The position numbers were made by a program, and so were the translations under genes. This document shows positions 38,363 through 46,408 of a stretch of 64,000 nt of DNA, piece after piece. The DNA is taken from positions 41,958 to 105,957 of the forward strand of contig NZ_LGEK01000005.1 of assembly GCF_001636615.1 (NCBI RefSeq), in the 5' to 3' direction. This stretch comes from Mucilaginibacter sp. L294. GTDB lineage: Bacteria; Bacteroidota; Bacteroidia; Sphingobacteriales; Sphingobacteriaceae. Position 1 is the stretch's first letter; each line of letters opens with the position of its first letter. A model generated the notes under the pieces. It made no database searches. It was given only the letters and a program-made list of their open reading frames with translations, and had not been told where the DNA came from.

Positions 38363-38469
38363 AAAAAAAGCCCCTCTTAATCGCTTAGGCGATTAATTAA
38401 AATGAGTTCGAAGGCATTTGGGGCTAAAACTATGACCGGTAATACAGCAAATATTACCGGTCTTTTTTT
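38363..38469 (-). promoter_or_regulatory. Double stem-loop between fecR and susC (terminator or leader attenuator)
   Basis: Read on the minus strand, the first hairpin is GACCGGTAATA/TATTACCGGTC (38434-38462, 11 perfect bp, preceded by an A7 run that is T7 on the plus strand). The second is an outer AGCCCC/GGGGCT stem (38369-38374 with 38420-38425) enclosing TTAATCGC/GCGATTAA (38377-38396), followed by seven Ts (38369-38363). The second unit looks like a terminator that would end the sigma-fecR transcript about 40 bases before susC. If the susC promoter lies upstream of it, it would instead act as an attenuator. Confidence 0.65.
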
Positions 38470-38533
38470 AGGGTGGGATTATCTATGTATTTTTTCTTCT
38501 CATACTTGTTGGCTTTTATGGTTATATAATTAG

Positions 38534-39625
38534 TTATTTATTAGTCGATGCGTCTTCTTCAATAATTATCCTGCCGTCGGCAAACCTATATTTCGCGTTC
38601 ACTGCCCGGCAAATCAGTTCTACCTTTTCATTAAGTGGATGTTCTGCCAATAACGCGGTTATTCTCAGGTCTCCGAGTTTTTGCTTGTTATACTCTATTT
38701 GAATACCATAGGCTACATTTAGTTTGCTAATAACAGTGCTAAACGGAATGTTGGTAAAATTCAATTCCTTATCAGCCACTTCTTTTGAAAGCAATAAAGG
38801 ATGCATTAACGTGTCTTTTTTAAATTGCAAAACATTCCGGTTGTATGTAACTTGCTGATTTGGTGTAAGGACAATAACAACATCTTTTTTCTCGGCTGTT
38901 GGTTTAGTCTTCTGATCGTAAACCCACACTTTCCCGGTATTAACTATCACCTTGAACTCAGCAGCATTTTTAAATGCCTTAACTGTAAAGCTTGTCCCTA
39001 AAACGCGGGTGATCATGTTCTGGCTATGTACCAGAAACGGGTGTTCATGATCTTTGTGAACTTCAAAAAAAGCCTCACCTCGCAGATAAACATTTCTTTC
39101 CTTCCCTTTAAAAGTAGAAGGGAATTCCATTTCAGACCCGGGGGTTAGCACCGCCAAACTCCCATCGTTCATCTGCACAAATTTCGATTTTTTACTTGTG
39201 TTACTTATTTTCACCAGTTTGTTTAACACATCTTGGGTAATACGATTATCCTGTTTGGTTAATATTTGATAAGCGACAAACCCAATACTGATGAAAACCA
39301 GAAAAACAGCAGCTGTTTTAAACCATTGGCGCTGATAAATTTTAACAATGGGCGCCTGCTTGTCCGGTACTTGCCGGAAAGCCTGGTCTTGAATCAGTTT
39401 TACTCTTAAGTTTATCTCGGCGTCAGACAGCTGATCATCATGCGGTTTCACGTTTATCGAAATAAGAATAGCGCGGGCCTTTTCTATTAAAGTTCTTTTT
39501 TCCGGATGATCTGACAAAAAGGTTGTCCAAAAGGCGTTGCTTTCAGCATTTTCGTGAAATATCCAGTCAATAAAAGAATCATCCTGCAGAAAATCTTCGA
39601 TTTCGAAATTGTCGTAATTGGCCAT
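38534..39625 (-). CDS. FecR-family anti-sigma factor
   Basis: A 363-residue inner-membrane protein. An N-terminal cytoplasmic anti-sigma region (about 1-88) precedes one membrane helix (about 89-108; WFKTAAVFLVFISIGFVAYQIL). The periplasmic FecR domain (about 130-225) has the typical LNDGS-like VQMNDGSLAVLTPGSEMEFPS, VYLRGEAFFEVHKDHEHPF and GTSFTVKAF; a DUF4974-type C-terminal domain (about 285-355) follows. It would hold the ECF sigma factor inactive until the STN domain of the neighbouring SusC signals. It lies 119 bases after the sigma gene. Confidence 0.95.
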   Translation of the reverse strand: MANYDNFEIEDFLQDDSFIDWIFHENAESNAFWTTFLSDHPEKRTLIEKARAILISINVKPHDDQLSDAEINLRVKLIQDQAFRQVPDKQAPIVKIYQRQWFKTAAVFLVFISIGFVAYQILTKQDNRITQDVLNKLVKISNTSKKSKFVQMNDGSLAVLTPGSEMEFPSTFKGKERNVYLRGEAFFEVHKDHEHPFLVHSQNMITRVLGTSFTVKAFKNAAEFKVIVNTGKVWVYDQKTKPTAEKKDVVIVLTPNQQVTYNRNVLQFKKDTLMHPLLLSKEVADKELNFTNIPFSTVISKLNVAYGIQIEYNKQKLGDLRITALLAEHPLNEKVELICRAVNAKYRFADGRIIIEEDASTNK

Positions 39626-39744
39626 GAAATTTTATTTACAATGGGTTTATACTAACAATATTCAAAAAACGGAAAAATGTACCCCCGGAAAAGACGAAAA
39701 GAATAGAGCAAAATTAATTAACTACATAACAAACTGATTGTCAG

Positions 39745-40311
39745 TTAAATAAATTTCAAATAAGGAAGGAAAACAAGAAGGGAGATCCACTCTGCACGGA
39801 AACTTTTATAGGACTTTTGCAACAAATTACGTAACGATTGATTAGTGATACCCATGATTTCCGAGATTTGGTTAAGCGTTAAGCCCTCATAAAACCTCAA
39901 ATACATAATTTCTTGCTGACGGGGTGGCAGGGCATTCAGGATATTTTTTACTTTTACAGATAAATCATTAATTTCTAAATCATTAATGATCTTTGATTCA
40001 ATATTGAACTCGACTAAAAAATTATACTCGTCGGTAATTTCTTCATTTTTAGTCCATTTGGCTTGATCCCGAAATATCCTCAGCCTGACAGCTTTGAACA
40101 GGTACCATTTTACCGATGGCGTAGAACTGATTTTTTCTTTTCTGTTCCACAATTCATAAAAAACCTCCTGTATGCAGTCCATCAAAAATTCACGATCCTG
40201 ACAAAAACGGCGGCCATAATTAAAAAGCGGCTTATAGTGTTTGTTAACTAATTGCGTATAAGCAAGCTGATTGCCGGCCCGGAAGAGGTCCCATAATTCT
40301 GAATCTTCCAT
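39745..40311 (-). CDS. ECF sigma-70 factor (Bacteroidota FecI-like)
   Basis: A 188-residue sigma factor. ATG 40311 (MEDSELWDLFRAGN) is preferred over the in-frame TTG at 40335. Region 2 is visible in AYTQLVNKHYKPLFNYGRRF and FLMDCIQEVFYELWNRK; region 4 in LPPRQQEIMYLRFYEGLTLNQISEIMG with NQSLRNLLQKSYKSF. It directs RNA polymerase to the susC promoter of its PUL when FecR releases it. It is upstream of fecR on the same strand, the standard arrangement. Confidence 0.95.
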   Translation of the reverse strand: MEDSELWDLFRAGNQLAYTQLVNKHYKPLFNYGRRFCQDREFLMDCIQEVFYELWNRKEKISSTPSVKWYLFKAVRLRIFRDQAKWTKNEEITDEYNFLVEFNIESKIINDLEINDLSVKVKNILNALPPRQQEIMYLRFYEGLTLNQISEIMGITNQSLRNLLQKSYKSFRAEWISLLVFLPYLKFI

Positions 40312-40335
40312 TATTAGAACTGTTTCGTTATCCAA

Positions 40336-40722
40336 CCTGTTAACTTATTAACGAATTTCATGATCGCCTAATATACAAAATAGCAAACTATTTAAAATAG
40401 TATACCACGGTGCAGGAACTTACCTGGTTTAGCACCGGCGATTATTTAAAGGATACCGGCCCGGTTAAAGATATTATCATGATCGGTAGCACGATCACTT
40501 TTAAATTTTAGAAAATCAGCGTAATGGAACGGTAAGATTGTAAATGATAAAATTATTTGCACGGATAACGCATAAGACAATCTCCTGATTCTTATTAAGT
40601 TCTTAGATAAGCGGGTGTCTTATCAATTTCAAGAAAACCACTTTTACTTTATAGGGTACAGTAATCTTTCAGTTGAAATGGTTGTTTCAAGCACTATTGA
40701 TAATCATGGTGACTGGTAGAAT
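40336..40722. other. Gene-free interval between the two PULs
   Basis: Nearly 390 bases separate the start of the sigma gene from the end of the sulfation PUL. It must include the sigma promoter. Apart from the possible barrel remnant at 40410-40511, no feature is evident. Confidence 0.6.
40410..40511 (+). pseudogene. Possible remnant of the C-terminus of an outer-membrane barrel protein
   Basis: The plus strand reads 33 codons to a TAG: WFSTGDYLKDTGPVKD, then IIMIGSTITFKF. Alternating polar/hydrophobic residues with a final phenylalanine are the hallmark of the last strand of outer-membrane beta-barrels. No start or upstream frame extends it, so it looks like a leftover of a deleted gene. 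It is short; chance is possible. Confidence 0.35.
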
Positions 40723-41016
40723 TTACAAAGCAACTCGCTGCAAACTACTATGCGGCATTTCCGGTATATAAACGGGTGTGATTAAGGCGTTCAGGGCGGT
40801 ATCAATCTGAACGCAACAATTCTTAACCGAAATGTGATGTTTAAATTTATTTATCGGTTCGATCCAATCGCGCGATGTAAAAACCGGGGCCTGGATATTA
40901 ACTGATTCTACAATGGTTTCTTCGCCATCAAGCATTAATCGCCAACAAAGGTTATGACCGTCACTTTCAGTATTAAATCGTATTTGGGCAAGCGCCACTT
41001 CTTTAATCATGATCAT
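40723..41016 (-). CDS. Small protein of unknown function at the end of the sulfation PUL
   Basis: A 97-residue soluble protein without signal peptide or membrane segment; the start may be ATG 41016 or ATG 41010. I do not recognise the family. Features seen are an N-terminal IKEVALAQIRFNTES, a central LMLDGEETIVESVNIQAPV, and the cysteine pair of VKNCCVQID. It lies 62 bases downstream of the sulfotransferase on the same strand and is probably co-transcribed. An accessory or binding role in sulfur or sulfation chemistry would be a guess from position only. Confidence 0.65.
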   Translation of the reverse strand: MIMIKEVALAQIRFNTESDGHNLCWRLMLDGEETIVESVNIQAPVFTSRDWIEPINKFKHHISVKNCCVQIDTALNALITPVYIPEMPHSSLQRVAL

Positions 41017-41078
41017 AAAATATACTTCAAATTGTTAATCACCACCTCGCCTATCAATTGCATCGGCAAATATTCCAT

Positions 41079-42104
41079 TTAATGCTGTTGTACACTATAG
41101 CTGTTTCTTGTTTTAATTTTCTCTAAAATAGCCGCCTGGCCCTGGCGGTTTTCCATGTCCTGTTTTTTAGCAGAACTTATAACAGCTTGCTTAAGCAATT
41201 GATTATCTATGAAATAAACCGGCAATTTATCTTTGCCGATCAGCGCTTTATCTGATCTATCAGTATGCAGCGGATAACCTAATTCAAGCAGCACATCACC
41301 CGCAACTAATTCAAATATTTCTAAATCGTTTTCCTGAAACTCCTTAAGGTATTTACCGGTATTGGTTTTTATGATGGGTTTTTCCAGGTTGCTCCACATT
41401 TCGCCGGAAGCGGCAGCTAATTTGGATGTATTTGAAGTATAATATTCCAACATCCTGTCGTTATATCCAATCTCCAAAAAGTCGCATAATTTACGTACGG
41501 TATGCTCAGGGTCGCCTATCAGGTTTTCATAGCTTAACGAAAAGACCCGCTCAGCAGGGATCTGTTTAACCAATGCCAGGCTGGCATCCTGATCTTTTTT
41601 CCATTGCGTTGCAATATGGTAGATGTGCTTGTCGCCAACTACGGCTTTTTTAAAGGATGCGGCAACGTCACGGCCATCCCGATATAAGTAGATGTATTTC
41701 AACTTATCCGGCTGCGCCTCCAGTTCATCGGCAAAGTAAACATTGTTCATGCTTTTACAGCACCAATATTTAGCTTGTTTACTTTCGGCAGCTTTCTCGT
41801 AGATCAACCTATTCAGCTCAAAAAGCGAGTTCACAGCTGATTCGTTAAACAATTCATCAGCATTAAGCACCACACCTTCCCACGGTACAGGATTGGCTTT
41901 TACGTATTCAACCACATCATTTACCAGGTTTTTATAGTTATCATCATCTTCAAGCGGCCCGTACAAATTAAGCAGCGGGTGAAATGTTACCAATATATGC
42001 GGTGGATGCGGTGATGCGATCTCGGGGGACTGATCCAAAATAACTCTTAACAAATTCGACCCTGATCGTTGCGTCCCAATAATTTGTATGCCTGATGCTT
42101 TCAT
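41079..42104 (-). CDS. PAPS-dependent sulfotransferase family protein
   Basis: A 341-residue cytosolic protein. The 5'-phosphosulfate-binding loop is GTQRSGSNLL (residues 10-19). The 3'-phosphate-binding segment is YLYRDGRDVAASF (139-151), followed by SLSYENLIGDPEHTVRKLCDFLEI, typical of Sulfotransfer_1/3 proteins. These enzymes move sulfate from PAPS to hydroxyls on sugars, lipids or phenols. The start codon overlaps the chrA stop by ATGA, so it is translationally coupled. PAPS could be supplied through cysC and the PAP product removed by cysQ, both 14-15 kb to the right in this window. The acceptor is unknown. Confidence 0.88.
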   Translation of the reverse strand: MKASGIQIIGTQRSGSNLLRVILDQSPEIASPHPPHILVTFHPLLNLYGPLEDDDNYKNLVNDVVEYVKANPVPWEGVVLNADELFNESAVNSLFELNRLIYEKAAESKQAKYWCCKSMNNVYFADELEAQPDKLKYIYLYRDGRDVAASFKKAVVGDKHIYHIATQWKKDQDASLALVKQIPAERVFSLSYENLIGDPEHTVRKLCDFLEIGYNDRMLEYYTSNTSKLAAASGEMWSNLEKPIIKTNTGKYLKEFQENDLEIFELVAGDVLLELGYPLHTDRSDKALIGKDKLPVYFIDNQLLKQAVISSAKKQDMENRQGQAAILEKIKTRNSYSVQQH

Positions 42105-43357
42105 ATGGAGCTAATTATAAAACCAAAAAATAATGAACCTAATATTAAATAAACCGGACTGATCTTAAACCTGAAACTTAAGATAAATGCTATTACAGTT
42201 GCGGCTATAATGATGTAATTTAAAGCCATAGACCTGATCAGGATAAATGCAGATGCGATGATCATGCCCACAACAACCGGCTTAATACCGGCTAAAACAC
42301 GCTGCATGAAATAGCTATGCTTGTTTTTTTGGAAGAAACCTGAAACAACAAGCATCAGCATAGCTGACGGAATAAAAATGGCCGCCACAGCAATTAAACC
42401 ACCTGCAAAACCCGCCAGTTTAAAGCCGGCAAATAAAGCACTTATCAATATTGGGCCCGGCGTTACCTGGCTAAAGGTAATGCCATCAACAAACTGCTGA
42501 TTGTTGAGCCATTTTAAATCGCCAACAAGTAAAGACTGCATTAATGGGACAATTACATACCCCCCGCCAAATAACGATAAACTGATACCCGAGAATACAG
42601 AGGTGAGCTTTAGATATATATTGCTAAAATAAGCAGACACATTGGTTAAAAAACCAAGTTCCAGCAAACCCAAAAACAGTAACGAGGCTTTACTGTACCA
42701 GCTTAATTTAAGGTGCCTTGCTCCTGTTAAATTGCTGGAAAGTATTGGCTTTATTTTTTTATCGGGATTAATCAAATAGCCCATTATACCACCTATTGCT
42801 ATTAGCCCCAGGGTAACAAAGTAACCTTTTACTAAGATCGTAATCAGGATGGTGGCTGCACAGATAACGATCTTCAGCCGGTTACCATGAATTTCCTTTT
42901 TGTAGATATTTAGCCCCGTTGATAATATAATTGCGCTAACCGTGCCCGACGTTAGCATCATGATACCGCCAATATTGATCTTGTATCCATAATTAAAATA
43001 GCACCACGACAGGACGAACATCAATGTGCACGCCGGTAGCAATATGCCCAGCATACTCACCACCGCGCCTTTTATACCCTGTAAATGATTACCTATATAG
43101 GCAACCACGTTTACAGCAACCGGCCCGGGCAGCAGGCTGGCAATACTCACGCCATCAATAATCAGATCTTCATCAATTGTTTTATCCTTATCCACCATCT
43201 CGCGCTGAATTACCGCGATAAGCGCCATATGCCCCCCGAATGCTACCATACCAATTCTTAAAAAAGTCAGGAATAAGTAGCGCATACTGGTCACTTTAGC
43301 AGCAACCGTTCCGGGTTCTTTAATTGGATTAGCAATTTTATTAACTGTTGTGATCAT
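42101..43357 (-). CDS. chrA: ChrA/CHR-family transporter (two-domain)
   Basis: A 418-residue membrane protein with two homologous CHR domains. The first has FGGHMALIAVIQREMV and SLLPGPVAVNVVAYIG; the second has LFGGGYVIVPLMQSLLV and TFSQVTPGPILISALFAG. About ten to twelve membrane segments are visible. The family is named for chromate efflux, but chromate is a sulfate analogue and some members (SrpC of cyanobacteria) are sulfur-regulated. Sitting in a four-base overlap with both an arylsulfate sulfotransferase and a PAPS sulfotransferase gene, a role in sulfate or sulfo-ester transport is more likely here than metal resistance. This is inference from context. Confidence 0.9.
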   Translation of the reverse strand: MITTVNKIANPIKEPGTVAAKVTSMRYLFLTFLRIGMVAFGGHMALIAVIQREMVDKDKTIDEDLIIDGVSIASLLPGPVAVNVVAYIGNHLQGIKGAVVSMLGILLPACTLMFVLSWCYFNYGYKINIGGIMMLTSGTVSAIILSTGLNIYKKEIHGNRLKIVICAATILITILVKGYFVTLGLIAIGGIMGYLINPDKKIKPILSSNLTGARHLKLSWYSKASLLFLGLLELGFLTNVSAYFSNIYLKLTSVFSGISLSLFGGGYVIVPLMQSLLVGDLKWLNNQQFVDGITFSQVTPGPILISALFAGFKLAGFAGGLIAVAAIFIPSAMLMLVVSGFFQKNKHSYFMQRVLAGIKPVVVGMIIASAFILIRSMALNYIIIAATVIAFILSFRFKISPVYLILGSLFFGFIISSI

Positions 43358-44775
43358 TTAATAATTGGTTTTTTGAATAAAAATCCGGGTGCTTCCTCTA
43401 AGCGGTATGGGTCGCCCCCCACCTGTATATTCCATAATATTTTGCCACTTTTATCGGTGATCAGGAATGCCCTTGGGTCGGTTAAACAAAACAGCATTTT
43501 ATCACCATCTATACCATAGGCATTACCCTTTGCCGTTGTAAAATAGGCTTTGGGCAAGGTTATCATAGATATGGCTTTGGCCCTTTTATTCAATGCATCT
43601 ATCTTAAAAGTAATTTGGCGGGTAATGCCGGTTTTGGTGCCATTATCCAACATAATTAAATGGTGGGCATCATCGAAATGTACCGCGTGCTGGGCATAAA
43701 AAAGCTCGTTATCTTTTAACGGAAAATCGCCGCCTTCACCAAATTTCCAAAGCACTTTACCTGTTTTATAATCAACCTTCCATACCTGGTTAAGGTCGCG
43801 GTATGATATCAGGAAGTTACCGTCGGTATCTTTAAATAAGGAATTGGCATGTACCCAATCTTTCTTGTGCTTTAGTATAAGCGGGTCGCCCAAAGGGTCA
43901 AGATGATCAAGCATACTCCATTCCCATATTTTATGGCCGGCTTTATTAAACACCACAATACCATCGCCGTGTACAGTATCCCTTGGTAAACCTTTTGCCT
44001 TTGTCAGGTCAAACACTTTTTTATCAAAGGTTAAAGCATAAATATTCCCTTCGTTATCATAGCGCACTTCGTGGTGCACCATTTTATCCATATCGCCTTT
44101 ACCTAATTGCAGGTGCAAAACCTGTTTACCCGCCAGGTTTGTTTCCACAATTTCGTCGCCCCCTGATGATGGTATTTTTTCTGCCCCAACGATACTTAAA
44201 ATGGTGTGCTGCGGTGTCCAGTTAGTAACCTTTACCCCTTTTTTAAATGGCTCGTACCAAACAATATCTCCTTTGTAGTTAATGATGACCATGGAGCCCG
44301 GCTGCGTGAGTATTTGCGTTAAAAAATACTTCCCCTTCATTTCCTTTTCTATCGATGGGTCCATACTCACCAGATCGAAATAAGGTGTGGCTTGGTATAT
44401 AGGTTTTGTTTCAAAATGGTATTGATTACTGCTAACCGAGTCCTTCCCCCTAACTGCTATTACTTCAAAAGTGTAATTGGTTTTAGCAATGGTACACATA
44501 ACGTTAAGCGTGTGGTGCAGGCTATCTTTACTCAAGTCCGAATAAAGAGTGTCCTTACTATTACGCGACCAGTACTTTAAATAAGCAGATGATTTTTGAT
44601 TGGTGGTAACCAATACTTTAAAACGTAAACGGTTAGCCGGAAGGTTCACCAGTTGCACCGTATTTATTTTTAGTGGGAATATAAGGCCACTAAAAGTATC
44701 ATTCTGAAACAGCAAAAATGCAACCAGCGATAAGCCGGTTGCAATACCTAATATAACTTTGTATCTCCTACGCAT
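43354..44775 (-). CDS. Periplasmic arylsulfate sulfotransferase (ASST)
   Basis: A 473-residue protein with an N-terminal membrane anchor (about 5-24), an N-terminal beta domain (about 35-125) and a six-bladed propeller. Active-site residues known from E. coli AssT have matching positions: H235 in KMVHHEVRYD, H309 in DWVHANSLF, R326 in ISYRDLNQVW and H363 in YAQHAVHF. The His-to-Arg spacing of 17 is nearly the same as in AssT. The enzyme passes sulfate from a phenolic sulfate ester to another phenol through a sulfo-histidine, without PAPS. It lies behind susD after a hairpin and overlaps chrA by ATGA. An ASST inside a SusCD operon is unusual. Confidence 0.9.
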   Translation of the reverse strand: MRRRYKVILGIATGLSLVAFLLFQNDTFSGLIFPLKINTVQLVNLPANRLRFKVLVTTNQKSSAYLKYWSRNSKDTLYSDLSKDSLHHTLNVMCTIAKTNYTFEVIAVRGKDSVSSNQYHFETKPIYQATPYFDLVSMDPSIEKEMKGKYFLTQILTQPGSMVIINYKGDIVWYEPFKKGVKVTNWTPQHTILSIVGAEKIPSSGGDEIVETNLAGKQVLHLQLGKGDMDKMVHHEVRYDNEGNIYALTFDKKVFDLTKAKGLPRDTVHGDGIVVFNKAGHKIWEWSMLDHLDPLGDPLILKHKKDWVHANSLFKDTDGNFLISYRDLNQVWKVDYKTGKVLWKFGEGGDFPLKDNELFYAQHAVHFDDAHHLIMLDNGTKTGITRQITFKIDALNKRAKAISMITLPKAYFTTAKGNAYGIDGDKMLFCLTDPRAFLITDKSGKILWNIQVGGDPYRLEEAPGFLFKKPIIK

Positions 44776-44790
44776 TCAATTTATATAAAC

Positions 44791-44817
44791 CACAGCGGCC
44801 TTTATAAAACCGCTGTG
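44791..44817 (-). terminator. Stem-loop between susD and the ASST gene
   Basis: CACAGCGG (44791-44798) and CCGCTGTG (44810-44817) form an 8-bp stem extended by flanking AACC/GGTT-type pairs. It fills the 48-base gap after the susD stop. No T-tract follows in the direction of transcription, so partial termination or transcript protection is more likely than a full stop. Confidence 0.65.
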
Positions 44818-44823
44818 AGGTTT

Positions 44824-46389
44824 TTATTTAACCCTACCCTTATTCACATCGGCAGTTAACGAGGTATTACTTTGTATCTCGTTTTGAGGATAAGGGAATA
44901 CTGTGTAATCTACCGCCGAAGAATAAGTGTTTGCATCACGTAATAGTGGCACCACCTTTTCCCTGAACTTTAACAACGGCGTAGTACCATTTGAAGCACT
45001 TTTACCCCACCGGATCAGGTCCTCGCGCCGGCGGCCTTCCATAAAAAACTCCTTATTGCGCTCATCAAATATGGCATTCCTTAGGGTCTCTTTTGTATAA
45101 TCGGCTAAATGCAGGCCTGTCAAATTGCTGCGCTCACGCACCTGGTTTATCAGGTCGATGCTTGCTTGTGTAGGGCCGTTAAGTTCGTTCAGTGCCTCAG
45201 CACGCATCATTAATATATCGGCATAACGCAATATAGTAACATTGTTAAAGCCTGCGTAATTATAATTATTTACGTGCGGATATTTGAGGTTGTACACATA
45301 TTTAGCTAAAACCACATCAGGTGGCGAGCCGCCTTCGCCGCCATATTCTACCGGCACATTCATGGTTTGGCCGTAAAGCGTTTTGTAACTACCTGTCAAT
45401 AAATTTCTGCGGTCGTCAGTTTTGTCAAACAGGGCATAAAAATCCAAATGTATCGGGAAGTTACCGTAGCCCCTGTTTAAATCCCAAGGGGTTGAGTTGA
45501 TACCAAAGCTGTTTGAATTGATACCATAAGCGCCTGCCTCATTTGATGATTTAAGCACAAATATAAATTCGTTGTCAGACCTGTTATTGGTATTAAACAT
45601 AGATGCCAGACCACCTTCAGCCTTTGTACGCAAATCGTAACCTTTGTTCATTACTAATGAAGCTTCATCTGCCGCTTTCTGCCACTCGCCGCGGCGCATG
45701 TAAAGCCTTGTCAATAAGCCCTTGGCTGCTCCATTAGTAGCCCTTGCTACTTCGTTAGCCGGGTATGAATCTGGCAGATTAGCTGCTGCAAACTCCAGGT
45801 CGGCGATCATAGCGGCTTCTACATCGGCCTTTGCCACCAGTTTAGGGTTTTGGTCTGCCTCGGTAAAGTGCGATGATGATTTCAGGATAAGTGGTACATC
45901 GCCCCATAAAGATGTTGCATCATAATAAGCCAGTGCGCGCAAAAAGCGTACTTCTCCTAAATACTGTTGCTTTATTTTATCTGTAGAACCTTTACCGGCA
46001 TAATCAATGTTATTGATTAGTTCCTCTGCCTCATTTGTACGCGATATCATTTTAAAAATACTTACCCAAACATCATTAATAACCGAGTTTGATGCGTCAT
46101 AAGTAAGCTGATCCAGTTGTATACCCTGCCTTGATGTAATAGTTGTAGTAACTACATCTACCGGGTACTCGTACAGCCAATATAAATAACCTGCATAATA
46201 ACCGTAGCCACCATTATCTTTCAACGCCGCATAAGCGCCAATAACGGCCTGGTTACCATTTTCAGGGTTGGTTAGTTTACTTTCATCATAAACCGAGAAG
46301 GTTTCATCTTTTAGTCCCTTTTTACATGATGCAATGCTTATGATACCGATGCAGCATAACAGGGCAGCTATTTTGAATATATTTTTCAT
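44824..46389 (-). CDS. SusD/RagB-family nutrient-binding lipoprotein
   Basis: A 521-residue lipoprotein; the signal ends at LLCCIGIISIASC (lipidated Cys22). SusD landmarks: NQAVIGAYAALKDNGGYGYY, LGEVRFLRALAYYDATSLWGDVPLI, YADILMMRAEALNEL and ERNKEFFMEGRRREDLIRWGK, ending with VFPYPQNEIQSN. It is the surface glycan-binding partner of the SusC 19 bases upstream. This pair belongs to the PUL with GH16 and sulfotransfer genes, so a sulfated or phenol-bearing ligand is possible. Confidence 0.96.
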   Translation of the reverse strand: MKNIFKIAALLCCIGIISIASCKKGLKDETFSVYDESKLTNPENGNQAVIGAYAALKDNGGYGYYAGYLYWLYEYPVDVVTTTITSRQGIQLDQLTYDASNSVINDVWVSIFKMISRTNEAEELINNIDYAGKGSTDKIKQQYLGEVRFLRALAYYDATSLWGDVPLILKSSSHFTEADQNPKLVAKADVEAAMIADLEFAAANLPDSYPANEVARATNGAAKGLLTRLYMRRGEWQKAADEASLVMNKGYDLRTKAEGGLASMFNTNNRSDNEFIFVLKSSNEAGAYGINSNSFGINSTPWDLNRGYGNFPIHLDFYALFDKTDDRRNLLTGSYKTLYGQTMNVPVEYGGEGGSPPDVVLAKYVYNLKYPHVNNYNYAGFNNVTILRYADILMMRAEALNELNGPTQASIDLINQVRERSNLTGLHLADYTKETLRNAIFDERNKEFFMEGRRREDLIRWGKSASNGTTPLLKFREKVVPLLRDANTYSSAVDYTVFPYPQNEIQSNTSLTADVNKGRVK

Positions 46390-46408
46390 TTTCTTGTTTT
46401 ATTGATGG

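Noticed and set aside
42101..43357. Chromate-resistance operon
   Set aside because: No chrB, reductase or other metal-resistance gene nearby; neighbours are all sulfur-transfer or glycan-uptake genes.
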